Assembly (NCBI RefSeq): GCF_029962835.1
Contig: NC_080577.1
Coordinates: forward strand, 9,214,501 to 9,278,500
Length of the DNA: 64,000 bases
Direction: 5' to 3'
Source of the DNA: Magnolia sinica
Taxonomy: Eukaryota > Streptophyta > Magnoliopsida > Magnoliales > Magnoliaceae
Shown here: positions 47,395 to 59,514 of the stretch, one piece after another
Layout of the letters: each line of letters begins with the position of its first letter
How positions within the stretch are numbered: the stretch's first letter is position 1
Notes under the pieces: generated by a model
What the model saw: only the letters and a program-made list of their open reading frames with translations
Told to the model about the DNA's origin: nothing
Database searches by the model: none
Made by a program: the position numbers and the translations under genes

Positions 47395-47705
47395 TTGCGT
47401 ACTGAGTAAACTCTGTGAGGCCTACAATGGATGTATTTGTCTTATCCACACCGTTCATCCGTTTTTTCATCTTATTTTAGATCATTAGACCAAAACTGAA
47501 GAATATCTAAATCTCAAGCATACCACACCGCATGAAACAGCAGTAATAATGACACATTTTGATGGTCCCCACATAATAAAACACATATATCAGTTTAATC
47601 CAAAACTTCTGCGATCCGCAGTCATTTTCATCTATAGTTCTTTAATTAACATTGTTTCCTGTGGTAAGATGAACGTTGTGGATAGACACATTTTGATGGT
47701 CCCCA
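47395..47705. repeat. Foldback element, rearranged partial copy
   Basis: Begins GTACTGAGTAAACTCTGTG, the same extended end as copy F. The right part is scrambled, with 'gacacattttgatggtcccca' occurring twice (about 47550 and 47684). Confidence 0.65.
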
Positions 47706-47785
47706 CGTAATTATAGCCATCCATGTGGCGCATGCAGAAGAGTTGGGCATTCCTCAGCCCCTAACAGTACAAAAGAAGAATAAAG

Positions 47786-48205
47786 TTTTGTAGGCCCATC
47801 ATGATATATTTATAATATCTACACTTTTCATTTATTTAGCAAGAACATTTTAGTGCATATATATACCAAAAAATGATTCGTATTGAAAGCTCAAGTGGAC
47901 CACATTACAAATAGTAGTGTAACAGTGATTCTTCCCATTAAAATGTTCATAGGGCCTATTGGAATGTTTTTTCTCCATCTAATTTGTTTATAAGATCACG
48001 CGAATATAAATGAAGAGAAAAAACAAATATAAGATTAATCCAAAAACTTCTATAACCCCCAAAAAGGCTTCAATGGTAGACGTCTAATCTCCCACTGCTT
48101 TATGCAATGTGATCCACTTGATCTTTAGAACTATCTTATTTTTTAGTTTCAAACCTTATAATAATATCGGACAGACAGTTTGGATATAACACTTCCATGG
48201 GGCCC
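47786..48205. repeat. Foldback element copy I (full, divergent)
   Basis: Arms 'caagtggaccacatta' and 'gatccacttgat', centre 'tataagatcacgcgaatataaatgaag'. It shares the junction GGGGCCCACC with copy J. Confidence 0.7.
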
Positions 48206-48590
48206 ACCTTGATGTACATGTTTTATATCACACGGTCTATCATTTTTCAAGTTTATTTTAGGAGATAAACCTAAAAATGGAGCAGATCAAAAATCTCATG
48301 TAAACCACTTAGTAAGAAATGATGGTGATTGAACGCTCACAGTGAAAAATTTTCCATAAGCTACCGAAATATTTATTTGCCACCGAACATAAGAGAAAAC
48401 ATAAATATCAGCTTATCCTAAACTTTTGTAGCCCACATGAAATTTTTAATGGTAGCATTCAGTTACTGTTGTTTCTTGTAATGTAATTCACTTAAGATCC
48501 TAATCTACTTAATTTTGGTCTCATGCCCTAAAATGAGCTTTAAAACCAGATGAATTGCTTCGATATAAAATACATCGTACGTTGACAGCC
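48199..48590. repeat. Foldback element copy J (full)
   Basis: Left GGGGCCCACCTTGATGTACATG. Right 'ttgtaatgtaattcactt' and 'taaaatgagc' before 'aaatacatcg'. It abuts copy I. Confidence 0.7.
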
Positions 48591-48827
48591 TCACCAAAGG
48601 GTGTGTTTCCCTGGCTTCACCAAATCCACTCACGTATGAGAGACCCAGGCCATTTATTAAAGGCCACCCACGTGCCACGTAGAGTGAACTAAAAATGTCG
48701 TTGTGTGGCGTGAAGTGGACCACATGTATACTCTAAACATGAATCATGGATTATTTTTCAAAAAAAAAAACCGGTCGTTATTTTTTTAATGGATGTAGAT
48801 TGAGTACTGCCACTGCTAACTGGATGG

Positions 48828-49260
48828 TGCTCTTTGGGCTCCACAACGACGTATGTATTTTATCCATGCCGTCCATCCATTTTGGATTGTTATTTTAGAG
48901 TGAGCATCCAAAAATGAGGAAGATCCAAATTTCAGGTGGACCACTTCATGGGGAAACTGTGGTGATTGAACACCCGCCATTAAAAATTTCCAAGAGCCCA
49001 CTATAATGTTTATTGGTCATCCAACCTGTTGATTAGGTCACAAAGTCCTGGATGATGGGAAAACAAAAATATCAGTTTGGTCTAAGACTTTTGTGCCCCC
49101 ATAAAGTTTTTAATGGTAGGCATTCAATCATCACTGTTTCTGTGGTGTGGTCCACTTGAGATTTTGATCTGTCTCAATTTTGGACTAATCCCCAAAAATG
49201 ATCTGGAAAAATAGATGGACCGCATGGATAAAACACTTACAACATGGTGGGGTCCACATA
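48828..49260. repeat. Foldback element copy K (full)
   Basis: Well preserved: CCGTCCATCCATTTTGG, 'caggtggaccacttcatgg', 'ccaacctgttgattaggtcac', then 'gtggtgtggtccacttgag' and 'aacatggtggggtccac'. Confidence 0.85.
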
Positions 49261-49437
49261 GTACCGTCTAGTAGTCATCGTTTCAGTAGGCAATCCGCGT
49301 TCTTTTTTTATTGCATGAATGGATCACCTGATGACTTCGACCCTGTACCTCACTTGCTATTAACAGCATTAGTGCGTGGAGAATAGGATTCGACTGTTAT
49401 TCTCGCGAGAAGTCAGTTACTGGGTGTTATATCGCAA

Positions 49438-49868
49438 CCGTGTGGGGCCCACCTTGATGTATTTGTCGTGTATTTATGCTGCCCATCAGTTTTTCATTTC
49501 ATTTTAGGATGTGATCCCAAGCCTTAAGAAGATCCAAATATCAGGTGGACCATACCACTGAAACAGTTATGAATGATCGGTAAAAACTCTTTTATGAGCC
49601 ATAAAAGCTTTAAGTCAAGCTGATCTTTGTATTTTTCTTTCATCCAAATTTTCTTGACATTATCAATAGGTTGGATGAGAAATAAACGTTACAAAAACCT
49701 TTTGATGAGTCCTTTGAAAATTTTAATGGTGACCCATTCAATCAGCACTATTTCATGTGGGGTGTGGTCCACCTGAGATTTGGATCTGCTTATTTTTTTA
49801 GACAACGTCCTAAAATGAGCTGAGAAACATATGAATGCATGCTATACAACATATCATCAAGGTGTTAG
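49438..49868. repeat. Foldback element copy L (full)
   Basis: Left GTGTGGGGCCCACCTTGATG, centre 'ataggttggatgagaaataaacg', right 'ggtgtggtccacctgag'. The right terminus is eroded. Confidence 0.8.
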
Positions 49869-49972
49869 GTAGTAGCTAATCCGCTCTTCATAATTTACAC
49901 TGCTATTTTTGTGTGCAGCAAAATAGGAATTAAATGTAAACCCTAAAAGTTATAATTGGAGGCTTAAATAGC

Positions 49973-50336
49973 GGAATGCTCACCCGTGCACTACCTATGC
50001 ACACCTTTGCACACTACCTATGCACACCTTTGCACACATATCATGGGCATGTAATCCAAACAATTCACATGATGTGGCACCCCTTGAAACTAAGCCCAAA
50101 TTTCAGCTTGATCCAAAACTCTAGTGAGCCATAGCAAAGAGAAATACAAATCAAGGGAGGAAACTGTTTCCTTTTACCATGGCATACTAGAGTTTTGTAT
50201 CAGGCTGAAAGTTGGGCTGATGAGGTTTCAAGGAGTGCTGCATCACATCACATGAACTGTTCAGATTCTGTGTCCATGACACATGTGCAAAGGTGCGCAT
50301 AGGTGCTTACACAAGAAGTATGCATGTGAGCATTCC
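49973..50336. mobile_element. Foldback element family 2 (same family as 2551-2957)
   Basis: Terminal inverted repeats GGAATGCTCAC and GTGAGCATTCC. Inside, CCTATGCACACCTTTGCAC (partly duplicated) is mirrored by 'gtgcaaaggtgcgcatagg'. The centre is a hairpin around 'gaaactgtttcc'. This copy is not flanked by TA arrays. Confidence 0.75.
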
Positions 50337-51031
50337 TTGACTTGAATATATTCCAACCTATTGCAATATGATAAGTATGGGATCTTATCCTTTGAATCCG
50401 GGTCATCTTCTAATGATCCAAACACTATTCATATGACAACTCTCTATGGTGGAGATGTTTGAATTTTTAATGTCCCAATTTTAAGTTGCTTGTCAGCCAA
50501 AATATATAGTAATTTGAATTGGTAAATTGTTATTTGCTAGGTGTTTTTATGGACAACCAAACAAAACAAATTCAACTGTCTGAATCAAACGAGCAAATGC
50601 TTAATCACTGAGGCTAGAATTGTTCAATATTCTTAGTTTGAAGTATAACATATCCATGCTAGGTCACCCAATTTGGATTTCAATGCACCTATGTATCAAT
50701 ATTCATAGTCTACCAGAGTATTAAATATCTCCCTTCAAAACATTTTCAGTTTTCCACAATTTCCGTTCCAAATTCCATAACAAAAGGCAAAAGTTGTTGA
50801 CTACACGTCCTTTCCCATACATCATGGAAGAATTTTAGGCCTTAAACGTATATTACTCATGTTAGACATGACCATGAGCTCTGTTGTCATGGCCCATGTA
50901 TTTATTAGTCTTCCATTCCCAAATGGCATGCGTCACATGATGTATATATAATAGGTCCCCATTGGACGGACATGAAGTACCTATCACCTTGCGTTACAAG
51001 AATCCTACCGCCCATAGCATGGACCGATGCA
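50337..51031. other. Intergenic, no gene seen
   Basis: Unique-looking AT-rich DNA left of the Copia element. ATTAT at 51032-51036 is its target duplication. Confidence 0.4.
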
Positions 51032-51036
51032 ATTAT

Positions 51037-51582
51037 TGTTGGAGATTTGTGCTGCGGATCACACAGATCTAGATCTACGATAGCAATCTAATGGCACCAA
51101 GCAAACACAAGAAAACACGCAGATTTAACGTGGAAAACCTTTATAGGAAAAAATCACCGCACAAAGCGACAAAATTTCACCATGAAAATAGAAATTACAA
51201 AGAGAAAGGACTTACCCGATTCGAACAACCTCGAATCTCACCCTTGCTACACCCTTTAGAAACCCTAAAATCTTTTTACGAACCCTTGAAAAACTTTTAG
51301 AATGCCTTAAAATGCCCTAAAATAGCCCTAGGGACCCCTATTTATAGTTTAGGAAACTCCACTTACATACCTCTTTGAAACCGCCTCAAATTTACGCAGT
51401 CCGCGCACAATCTGCGTAACCCTTGACTGGTCGAAGGGCAACCTCGACCCGTCAAGCTGCCCGGACACTCAAAAGAAAAACACTCTAGACTTCGAGTCGA
51501 GCTGACCTCGACCGGTCGAGCAGCCCCCTCAACCGGTCGAGCAGCGCGGTGAATACAAGATTTAAGACATCCTTTTACAACA
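51037..51582 (-). repeat. 3' LTR of the Copia element
   Basis: Starts TGTTGG and ends ACAACA on the plus strand. It contains palindromic CTCGACCGGTCGAG-type units near 51420-51540, fewer than the other LTR. This explains most of the ~66-bp length difference. Confidence 0.9.
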
Positions 51583-54500
51583 ATCTCCACCATATCTTCA
51601 ATCTTTAACCGTGTAACTTCTTGACCTCTTCTCGTATCTTATCTTTGCATCACATCATAGCTTCTTGTGTACACTACGTCCTTATTTTCCGTCATCGCCA
51701 AACCCAAAGAAGTTGCACAGAACTTGAACTTCTCTGCAGGAATGTTTTAGGTGAGCATGTCTACCGGATCAAAATCTACGTGCCCAACTACCTTTTCTCA
51801 TATCTTCTCAAAAAGAAAGACGTACTCTTCTTACAATCTCACCGCTACCCAATTTGCTTGCTGGAGTATTTGCTCACAATACTGATAGTCTGTGAAATAA
51901 CCGGTCTAATCCAGACCATGACATGCATTGCCAACCGCATTCGAATAAGGCTCATGAGATATATCCTGTTTTTCCTCAGCTGTTTTGGGACATGTTCTGA
52001 GGAAAACTTTAAGGAAAAATGCATAGGAAACGCTCTCCGACTTTTCCTGGTCCATCACATACTTGATCAATACCTACCCAAGGTATTCTACCTGAGATAA
52101 CCAAAGCCTACTCATCTTCCAGTTTTAATGCTGATAACCATCTTTGCAGCCCCCCGATCATTCATCCTGAATGTCCCACTTAACCGAGTCTTCAGTATAT
52201 TGATATCAGTCATGTCATAATTAGCAATCTACATGTCATCAACATACAACACCTGACCCACTATAAAGGAATCAAACTTTATACCACTGCCTAGGTGACA
52301 GGTCGTACCACGACCTCCTGCAAACTCTTTTTCTCAGCCCTTTTAACTTCAAATCGCTCTGGTTACTTCATGTAGATCTGCACTTCCAATTTCCCGTACA
52401 GAAGTGTTGATTCCACATCCATCCTTTTAGCTCAAGATCACATTGGCCAACCAACGCCAATCACGGATCTAATAGACACTTGCTATACCGTCGACGTGAA
52501 TATATCTAAGAAGCCGATCCCTTCTCTCTGAGCATAACCCTTCGCCACCAACCTCGCTCTGTATCTATGTTGTATCCTCCTGAAGATCTACCTGCATTCA
52601 ATCGCTTTTCGGCCTAGTAGAAGCTCCACCAACTCCCATGTGTCGATTTGATACAACGAGCCCATCACATCGCCCATAGTCACCTTCCACTTCTCAGCAC
52701 TAGGCTTACTTAGAGTCATTTGAATAGAAGATGGATCCACTGTAATATTGGAGTCGTCCATGTACCTCGCTGATATCCTGCGATTATGCTATATGATTCT
52801 TCTCATAGGTGGCTGCTCCACCTGCTTTGTATCCCTATTCACGTGTCTCAGCCTTCCTGCCCTGTCCGCTCATGTGGCAATACCCAATATGCTACACACG
52901 TGCAGAGGTGGAATCCGTTACAGCCATTACAGCTCTACCTTTTGAAGTGCTCCCGATCAACCTGTACATGTTACCGAGTCGTTGCACTTTCATGATTACC
53001 CGTGCCCCCTTAGATACCTTAAGAGCACCATCAATACCTATAAATTTGTAGTCCATTGCTTCAAGTACACCAAGAGAAATCAGATTCTTCTTCATGTCAG
53101 GAACGTGCCTCACATCAGTCAGGGTACGCTCTGCCTCATCAAACATCTTAATGCGCACCATACCAATAGCCACAACATTACAGGCAATGTCATTGCTCAT
53201 AAATACTTGTCCACCATCACACTCCCTGTAACTGGTGAACCAACTCCAATGAGGAGTCATGTGAAAAGATGCCCATGTGTCTAACATCCACTCGTCCTTA
53301 CGATCATCATAAAAGTGTCTGATTGTAGACACAGACAAAACATCATCATCACATCCATTCGATCCATCTGATGTGGCAACATTGGCTTCCCTGTATGAAG
53401 CCTCATAATTTTCTCTTAGATTTAGGATTTGTACAATCTTTTTTCACATGTTCTTCCATCCCACAGTTCCAGCACTTTATCTTTCCTTTACCATTACCCT
53501 TAGATTTGGATCTAGAACTTGAAGAACTTGTACCTTGTTCAAAATTTCTACCCCTTGTAAGCAGTGCATTAAAAGATATTCCCATGTCGGCGTTAAGCTT
53601 TCTCATAGCCTTTCCTTGAATGACTGAGATAACGGTGTCGACACTTAGAGTTTTATTCGTACAGCACGTTTTGTCGTTAAATGACTCATAAGACGCCGGA
53701 AGAAAATTCAGCAACATACATGCTTGTTCTTCATCTTTCATTACTTCCTTCATGTCCAGTAATTTGCAAACTAACTTATTAAAGTTGCTGGTCAGGAACG
53801 TGCCTCATATCAGTCAGGGTATGCTTTGCCCCATCAAACATCTTAATACCCATCGTACCAATAGCCACAACATTACAGGCCATGTTATTGCCCATAAACA
53901 CTTGTCCACCATCGCACTCCCTATAACTAATGAACTAACTCCGATGAGAAGTCATGTGAAAAAATGCCCCTGTGTCTAGCATCCACTCGTCCTTACGATC
54001 ATCATAAAAGTGTCTGATCATAAGCACAAACAAAACATCACCATCACATCCACTCAATCCATCTGATGTAGCAGCATTGGCCTCCCTGTATGAAGCCTCA
54101 TAATTTTCTCTATTAGATTTAGGATTTGTACAATCTTTCTTCACATGTCTTTCCATCCCATAGTTTCAGCACTTTACCTTTCCTTTGCCATTGCCCTTAG
54201 ATTTGGATATAAAACCTGAAAAACTTGTACCTTGTTCAGAATTTCTTCCCCTTGTAAGCAGTGCATCAGAAGATATTCTCATGTCAACGTTAAGTTTTCA
54301 CATAGTCTTCCCTTAAAGGGCTGAGATAACATTGTCGACACTCAGGGTCTTATTCGTGGAGCACATTGTGTCGTTGAATGACTCATAAAACGTCGGAAGA
54401 GAATTCAGCAACATACATGTTTGTTCTTAATCTTTCATCACTTCCTCCATATCCAGTAATTTGCAAACCAATTTATTAAAGTTGTTGATGTAAGCCTCCA

Positions 54501-54893
54501 GATTTTCACCATCTGCCATCTTAAAGTTATACCATTGTCGCTTCAAGTGTAGGCGATTTTCAGGGAATTTTTTCGTATAGACATCCTCTAACTTCGCCCA
54601 TAACGTAGCCGTAATTTTCTCTCTCATGACATTGTAGAGAACCTCATCCGTAAGACAAAAACGGATCGATAATAAGGCCTTCTTGTCAAGAGTATTCCAT
54701 TTAACATCAGTTATAGTAGACTTTCGCTCCTCAAGAGCACCATCTTCGCCTTGATTAATGAACTGATCATCTTGATTTTTCATAACTCAAAATTATTTTT
54801 TCCCGAGTATTTCTCAATCTCATACGTAGTGCTTCCATTATTATTAATCCTACAGACTCATATCTGTGCCCCAATGATTGCTCTGATACCACT

Positions 54894-55505
54894 TGTTAGA
54901 GATTTGTGCTGCGAAATCACACAGATCTAGATCTAGGATAACAATCCAATGACACCAAGCAAACATAAGAGAATACACAGATTTAATGTGAAAAATCCCT
55001 ACGAGAAAAAACCATTGCGTAAAGTGACAAAATTTCACTATGAAAATAGAAATTACAAAGAAAAATGACTTACCCGATTCGAACAACCTCAAATCTCACC
55101 CTCTTTTTACACCCTTTAGAAATCTTAAAACCCTTTTAGAAACCCTTGAAATTTTTTTAGAAAGCCTTAGAATGTCCTAAAATAGCCCTAGGGACCCATA
55201 TTTATAGTTTAGGAAACTCCACTTATGCACTTCTTTGAAACTGCCTCAAATTGACACAATCCACGCACAATCTGTGTAACCCTCGACTGGTCGAGCCAGG
55301 TCCTTGACTGGTCGAAGGGCACCCTTGACCGATCGATCCTGACCCTCGACTAGTCGAGCGGCTCGGACACTCAAAAGAAAAACACTCTAGACTTCGAGTC
55401 GAGCAGACCTCAACTGGTCGAGCAGCCTCCTCAACTGGTTGAGCAACCCCCTCGACCGGTCGAGCAGTGCAGTAAATACAAGATTTAAGACATCCTTTTA
55501 CAACA
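54894..55505 (-). repeat. 5' LTR of the Copia element
   Basis: Starts TGTTAG and ends ACAACA on the plus strand. It carries an expanded set of CTCGACTGGTCGAG-like palindromes at 55277-55468. Confidence 0.9.
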
Positions 55506-55510
55506 ATTAT

Positions 55511-57190
55511 GCTTTGTGCGCATATCACATAGAGGGCTTACAAATAAAATCAACAACAATAATTATAAGAAATATTTTAATTGCTCCACGTCAAGGATTA
55601 CATGAGATTTTTATACTTTCATATCATATGCAATTTGTTTCCATCAACAACGTGGATTGAAATAAGCCTATTGATCATAAGCATCATCCATGGCATACTA
55701 AGAATGCATTGTACCATGCATTCAAGTTTAAGAAAGAAATAAAGAAAAAGCTAGGCCAAAATTCCTTAAAATGTGAGTGAGAATTTGTAAACACATCTCT
55801 CTTAAATATGAGCTTATAACAAGTAACAGTTATAAAAATTTGAATTTAGTGGATCATTTCATTCATGATAGATATGGGTCAAATTGGCTGAATTGGCTTG
55901 ATATTGCTTAGACATGGGTTAGTATATCTGTATTACTCATGGATGATGCTAAGTGAGGCTTAATGGCTTCGGCATATACTCTAAACCTTGATAGGGAGGG
56001 TGTTGGTGCGACTGACTCCTAGCATTAGCTATAAGGCCATTTGTATGACTAGTCATCATTCTATAGGTCACACTGTGAGTGGGCCATGGGCCAAAAAGGG
56101 CAGTGATCGAGGATGTGGATTGCCTAGAGGCCTATTGTTTATGCCCGGCCTATGCATGGCTAGATTAGATGGCTTAGAGGATGCTATGTGGTAACCATAT
56201 ATACTACATAGTGAAGATAAATGCCAAAGACAAGAGGTTAGAGACGTATTTGTGTTTGGAAGTAACTCTTTGCAAATCAAGCGTTTCACAAAAGTAATTC
56301 TCTACCTAGCATTAAATCCTAGAGACTAACAAGAACAACTTTTTATAAAGCAAGAGTTCAACAACGATAATTCTCTAACAAGTATTAAATGCTAGAAACC
56401 AATAAAAGCAACTCTCTACAAAGTGGGAATCCGACAATGACAACTCTATATCAAAAATATTAAAGATAATAAGTCCAACAATAGGATTCAATGATTCAGA
56501 CGTAAGGCCACCACTTCTCCAAACCTATAAAAGCAACACATAATGAAGAACTCTAGGCCTCATGCTAATACAATCAACACAACTTTTTTACAGTTCAATA
56601 TTATTCATCTTTTTCAGAACAATGTTACAAATCTTTTCTCTCATGGACATTTATTTCAATTACCTTAATTTAAATCCATTTCCTTTTGTCCAACAACATA
56701 TTGTAGCAAGTCCAGAGCATTTAGCATAGTTAATTTAGTTTTCTGCTTTTGTCTATCACAATGTTGTAACAAGCCAGTTAATTTTAGGTTAAATATCTAA
56801 CCCCATTGTCGAACCCTCCAAATTTTCAAGTCATTACTTAGTAATATTCCAGTCATGATTTGCTAACAAAAACCCACGACCATCTAGCTTTCTCACAACT
56901 ATCTCATGATCGTTGAGATTTGAAAGATCAATATTAGCACCAAGACCGATTCTCCAGCTTAAATTATTATTGGTAATTTATTCTACTTTTTTTAAAATTT
57001 TATTCACTGACTGTACTTCATATATCAAGATTAGTAGAATTGACACTTAATACTCACACACGCATCTATCCATCACATGTGTAACCATATGCCCAAATTG
57101 AATAGCAACATTGATTGTTAGAGATATACCTAACAACCTATCCATAATTGGATAGCAACATCGATCACTAGAAACATCTCTAGCAACCTG
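55511..57190. other. Possible old LTR fragment with ~68-bp degenerate tandem repeats
   Basis: 56240-56470 has two to three degenerate copies of a ~68-bp unit ('aattctctacctagcattaaatcctaga', 'aattctctaacaagtattaaatgctaga'). A CCTATAAAAGCAACAC TATA-like motif follows at about 56524. This could be a U3/R fragment of an LTR element, but no ends are visible. No host gene seen. Confidence 0.3.
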
Positions 57191-57195
57191 ACTCC

Positions 57196-57625
57196 TTGGG
57201 GCCACTGTGATGTATATGTTTTAAGCATGTTGTCCATCTATTCTGCCAGCTCATTTTGCCAGCTCATTTTAAGGCATGATCTAAAATTTTAGGTAGATCC
57301 AAAGCTCAAGTGGACCACATCATAGGAAAAAGTGGGGACTTGAACCCTGACCATTGAAAAGTTCTTGGGATTACTTAAGTCATAGATCAAGCTAATATTA
57401 CTGCTTCCCCTTCATCCTACGTGACCTTATAAATACGATGGATGTCAAATAAATATCATTGAGGGCATTGGAAGTCTTCAATTGTCGGCGTTATTATCCC
57501 CACTATTTCCTATAACGTGGTCCACTAGAGCTTGGGATACGCCTCATTTTTGGTCCATGCCAAAATTAAGCGGGAAAAACAGATGGACAGCATGGATAAC
57601 CACATACATCATGGTAGGCCCCCAA
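57196..57625. repeat. Foldback element copy M (full)
   Basis: Ends TTGGGGCCACTG and GTAGGCCCCCAA. An 18-bp internal duplication ('gccagctcattttgccagctcatttt') is in the left arm. Arms inverted. Confidence 0.8.
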
Positions 57626-57629
57626 AGAT

Positions 57630-59500
57630 TCAGGTCATCAGGGATATATGCAGGCAATATGCGCCGGTGATCAGCAAGAATCAGTGGCACAAAAATTGGA
57701 ATTGAAAGAGGAAAAATCGTGGAATCTTCTGGTTTAAATTTCCAATAAACGCTATTTTTGGTCAACGGCGAACCCATGTGAGACGACTGTGACTCCGTTT
57801 CTCACGGAGGCACCCATCACTCGAGAGATTTTGATACTCTGGTGGAATGTGATGGTCCATACTCCTGCATTCCGCAACTGTACATTTACCATGTATTTAA
57901 CTTAAATCAAACCGTCCAAAGTCCTGGGATCTACTTTAAGTGGGTCATGAGCCAAAAATTACATAAACTGAGGTCTGAGCTGGCATATTGGTGGACATCT
58001 AATGGATAGTTTAAATAGAGAATCGTCAGTGATTTGAATTCAACAAATAAAATGGCCACTGAAGATTACAATCAACAAATATAATGTGGAGTATGACATA
58101 TATACAGTGGACCCTATGGTTTGGGTGGTATAACTTGAATTACATGCATGCCATGTATACAATATTGAGTGCATGAAAATGATCAGATCTTCCCATGTTT
58201 TGGGCGTTATTTTGATTTTTTTTTTTTTGTTTTTTTTTGCAAAATTCCGCACCAATTTTCATTTTACCAAACAATGCCTGAATAATGTTATTTTTACAAA
58301 ATTCTTGAGTAGTCTATATTTAACTAAATAATGCTTCAATGATTAGAAATAACAAAGAGGGCCTTTTTGAGAGACGAAATTACAAAAATATTCTTATTTA
58401 GTTTTTTTTTTTTAGAAATTAGTGAAATTCAAGAATTGTGGGCCCACATTGAATGTGCAGAATATGCCGTATGCACCACTGGACTGCATGAAAAAATAAA
58501 AAATAAAAAATCAGGTCATTTGATGATCATCAGATGGGCTGCATTTGAATTTGGATCTTTTCAAATGATATACATTATTTTTTGTTGCGGGTGGGCTTAT
58601 CTTATTATTGATATATCATTATTTTTATTTATCTAATAAAAATATTGTTGTGTATTTGATGGACGGATTGGATGCGCGATGCATGCCATGCCATGCCATG
58701 CCATTACGTCGGGCTCCACAGTCAAGATCCACCGACCTCGGTATATCCGGGATCCAGAAGCCGTGCCCGTGGAAAGCTAACTTACGAGTGGGCCCCGTGC
58801 AAAGTACCTTCGTCTCCGTACATGCGTCAAAATGTACAAGGTCCTCCCTATCCGTTTCTTCCGTATTACATGCCATACCTCCTTTTCCCCGATGACCCTA
58901 ACAGCTGATTAGACTACGTTGGAAAATTGGCCAGAAAAATCCAACTGACGGTCCGCCGACTGATTTTAAATTTCCACAGGAAAATGATACAGTAAATCAT
59001 GCCACATCATACTGAGGGTAAACCACCAATCCCAGCATTACACGTGATATCTGAAAATCCGGAAATGAATTTTAAAAAAGTCCATTTTTATCTCTTCCAT
59101 GCCACTTGTCTGTCGTTGATTGGTGTACCTTACTAAAATAGGGTACGTCGTTTTGTATATTTTCCCGTTTTTACATCTTATTTGGAATTAATATGATAGA
59201 GGTGCCTCTATCCGTATAAGATAGAAAAATCTTGTAGATCGGGACCATCCATCTGCCATAGATCAGATGTTCTTCGACGTCGGTTTGGCGGCCTTCAAAT
59301 GGACGGCTTGTGTTAGGGTGGAGATTCTATCCTTTTATATTTCCTCCGGTAGCCGGCACGTTCAGGCATGTGAATGTGATGAGAGAGAGATATATGTTAC
59401 TCCGATTTCATGATATATTGCTATCGAATGCTAAGATACGGTGCTCCTCTTTGCATCAAGACAAATGGTTAGTTTAATCAATCAATCTAAGCCATCCGGT
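57630..59500. other. Intergenic, no gene seen
   Basis: AT-rich with a few T-runs and a CATGC run (58681-58703). The overlapping open frames at 58608-58908 have no recognisable domain. Confidence 0.4.
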
Positions 59501-59514
59501 AGTTTTAGCACACA

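Larger units (their letters stand above)
51037..55505 (-). mobile_element. Ty1/Copia LTR retrotransposon, ends complete, interior broken
   Basis: 4.47 kb, bounded by a perfect 5-bp target duplication ATTAT (51032-51036 and 55506-55510). LTRs are 51037-51582 (3') and 54894-55505 (5'). The primer-binding site TGGTATCAGAGC lies two bases inside the 5' LTR (54880-54891, tRNA-iMet type). A purine-rich GGTGGAGATTG borders the 3' LTR. Gag-like sequence (54.4-54.8 kb), CCHC zinc knuckle, protease-like sequence and a YVDDM-type reverse transcriptase motif (about 52.24 kb) all read on the minus strand. Part of gag-protease is present twice. The interior is shorter than a full Copia element and carries multiple breaks. 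By eye roughly one LTR site in ten differs, so insertion is old, probably several million years. Confidence 0.9.

Noticed and set aside
51621-52100. 159-residue plus-strand open frame
   Set aside because: It is antisense to the reverse-transcriptase region of the Copia fossil and has no independent support.
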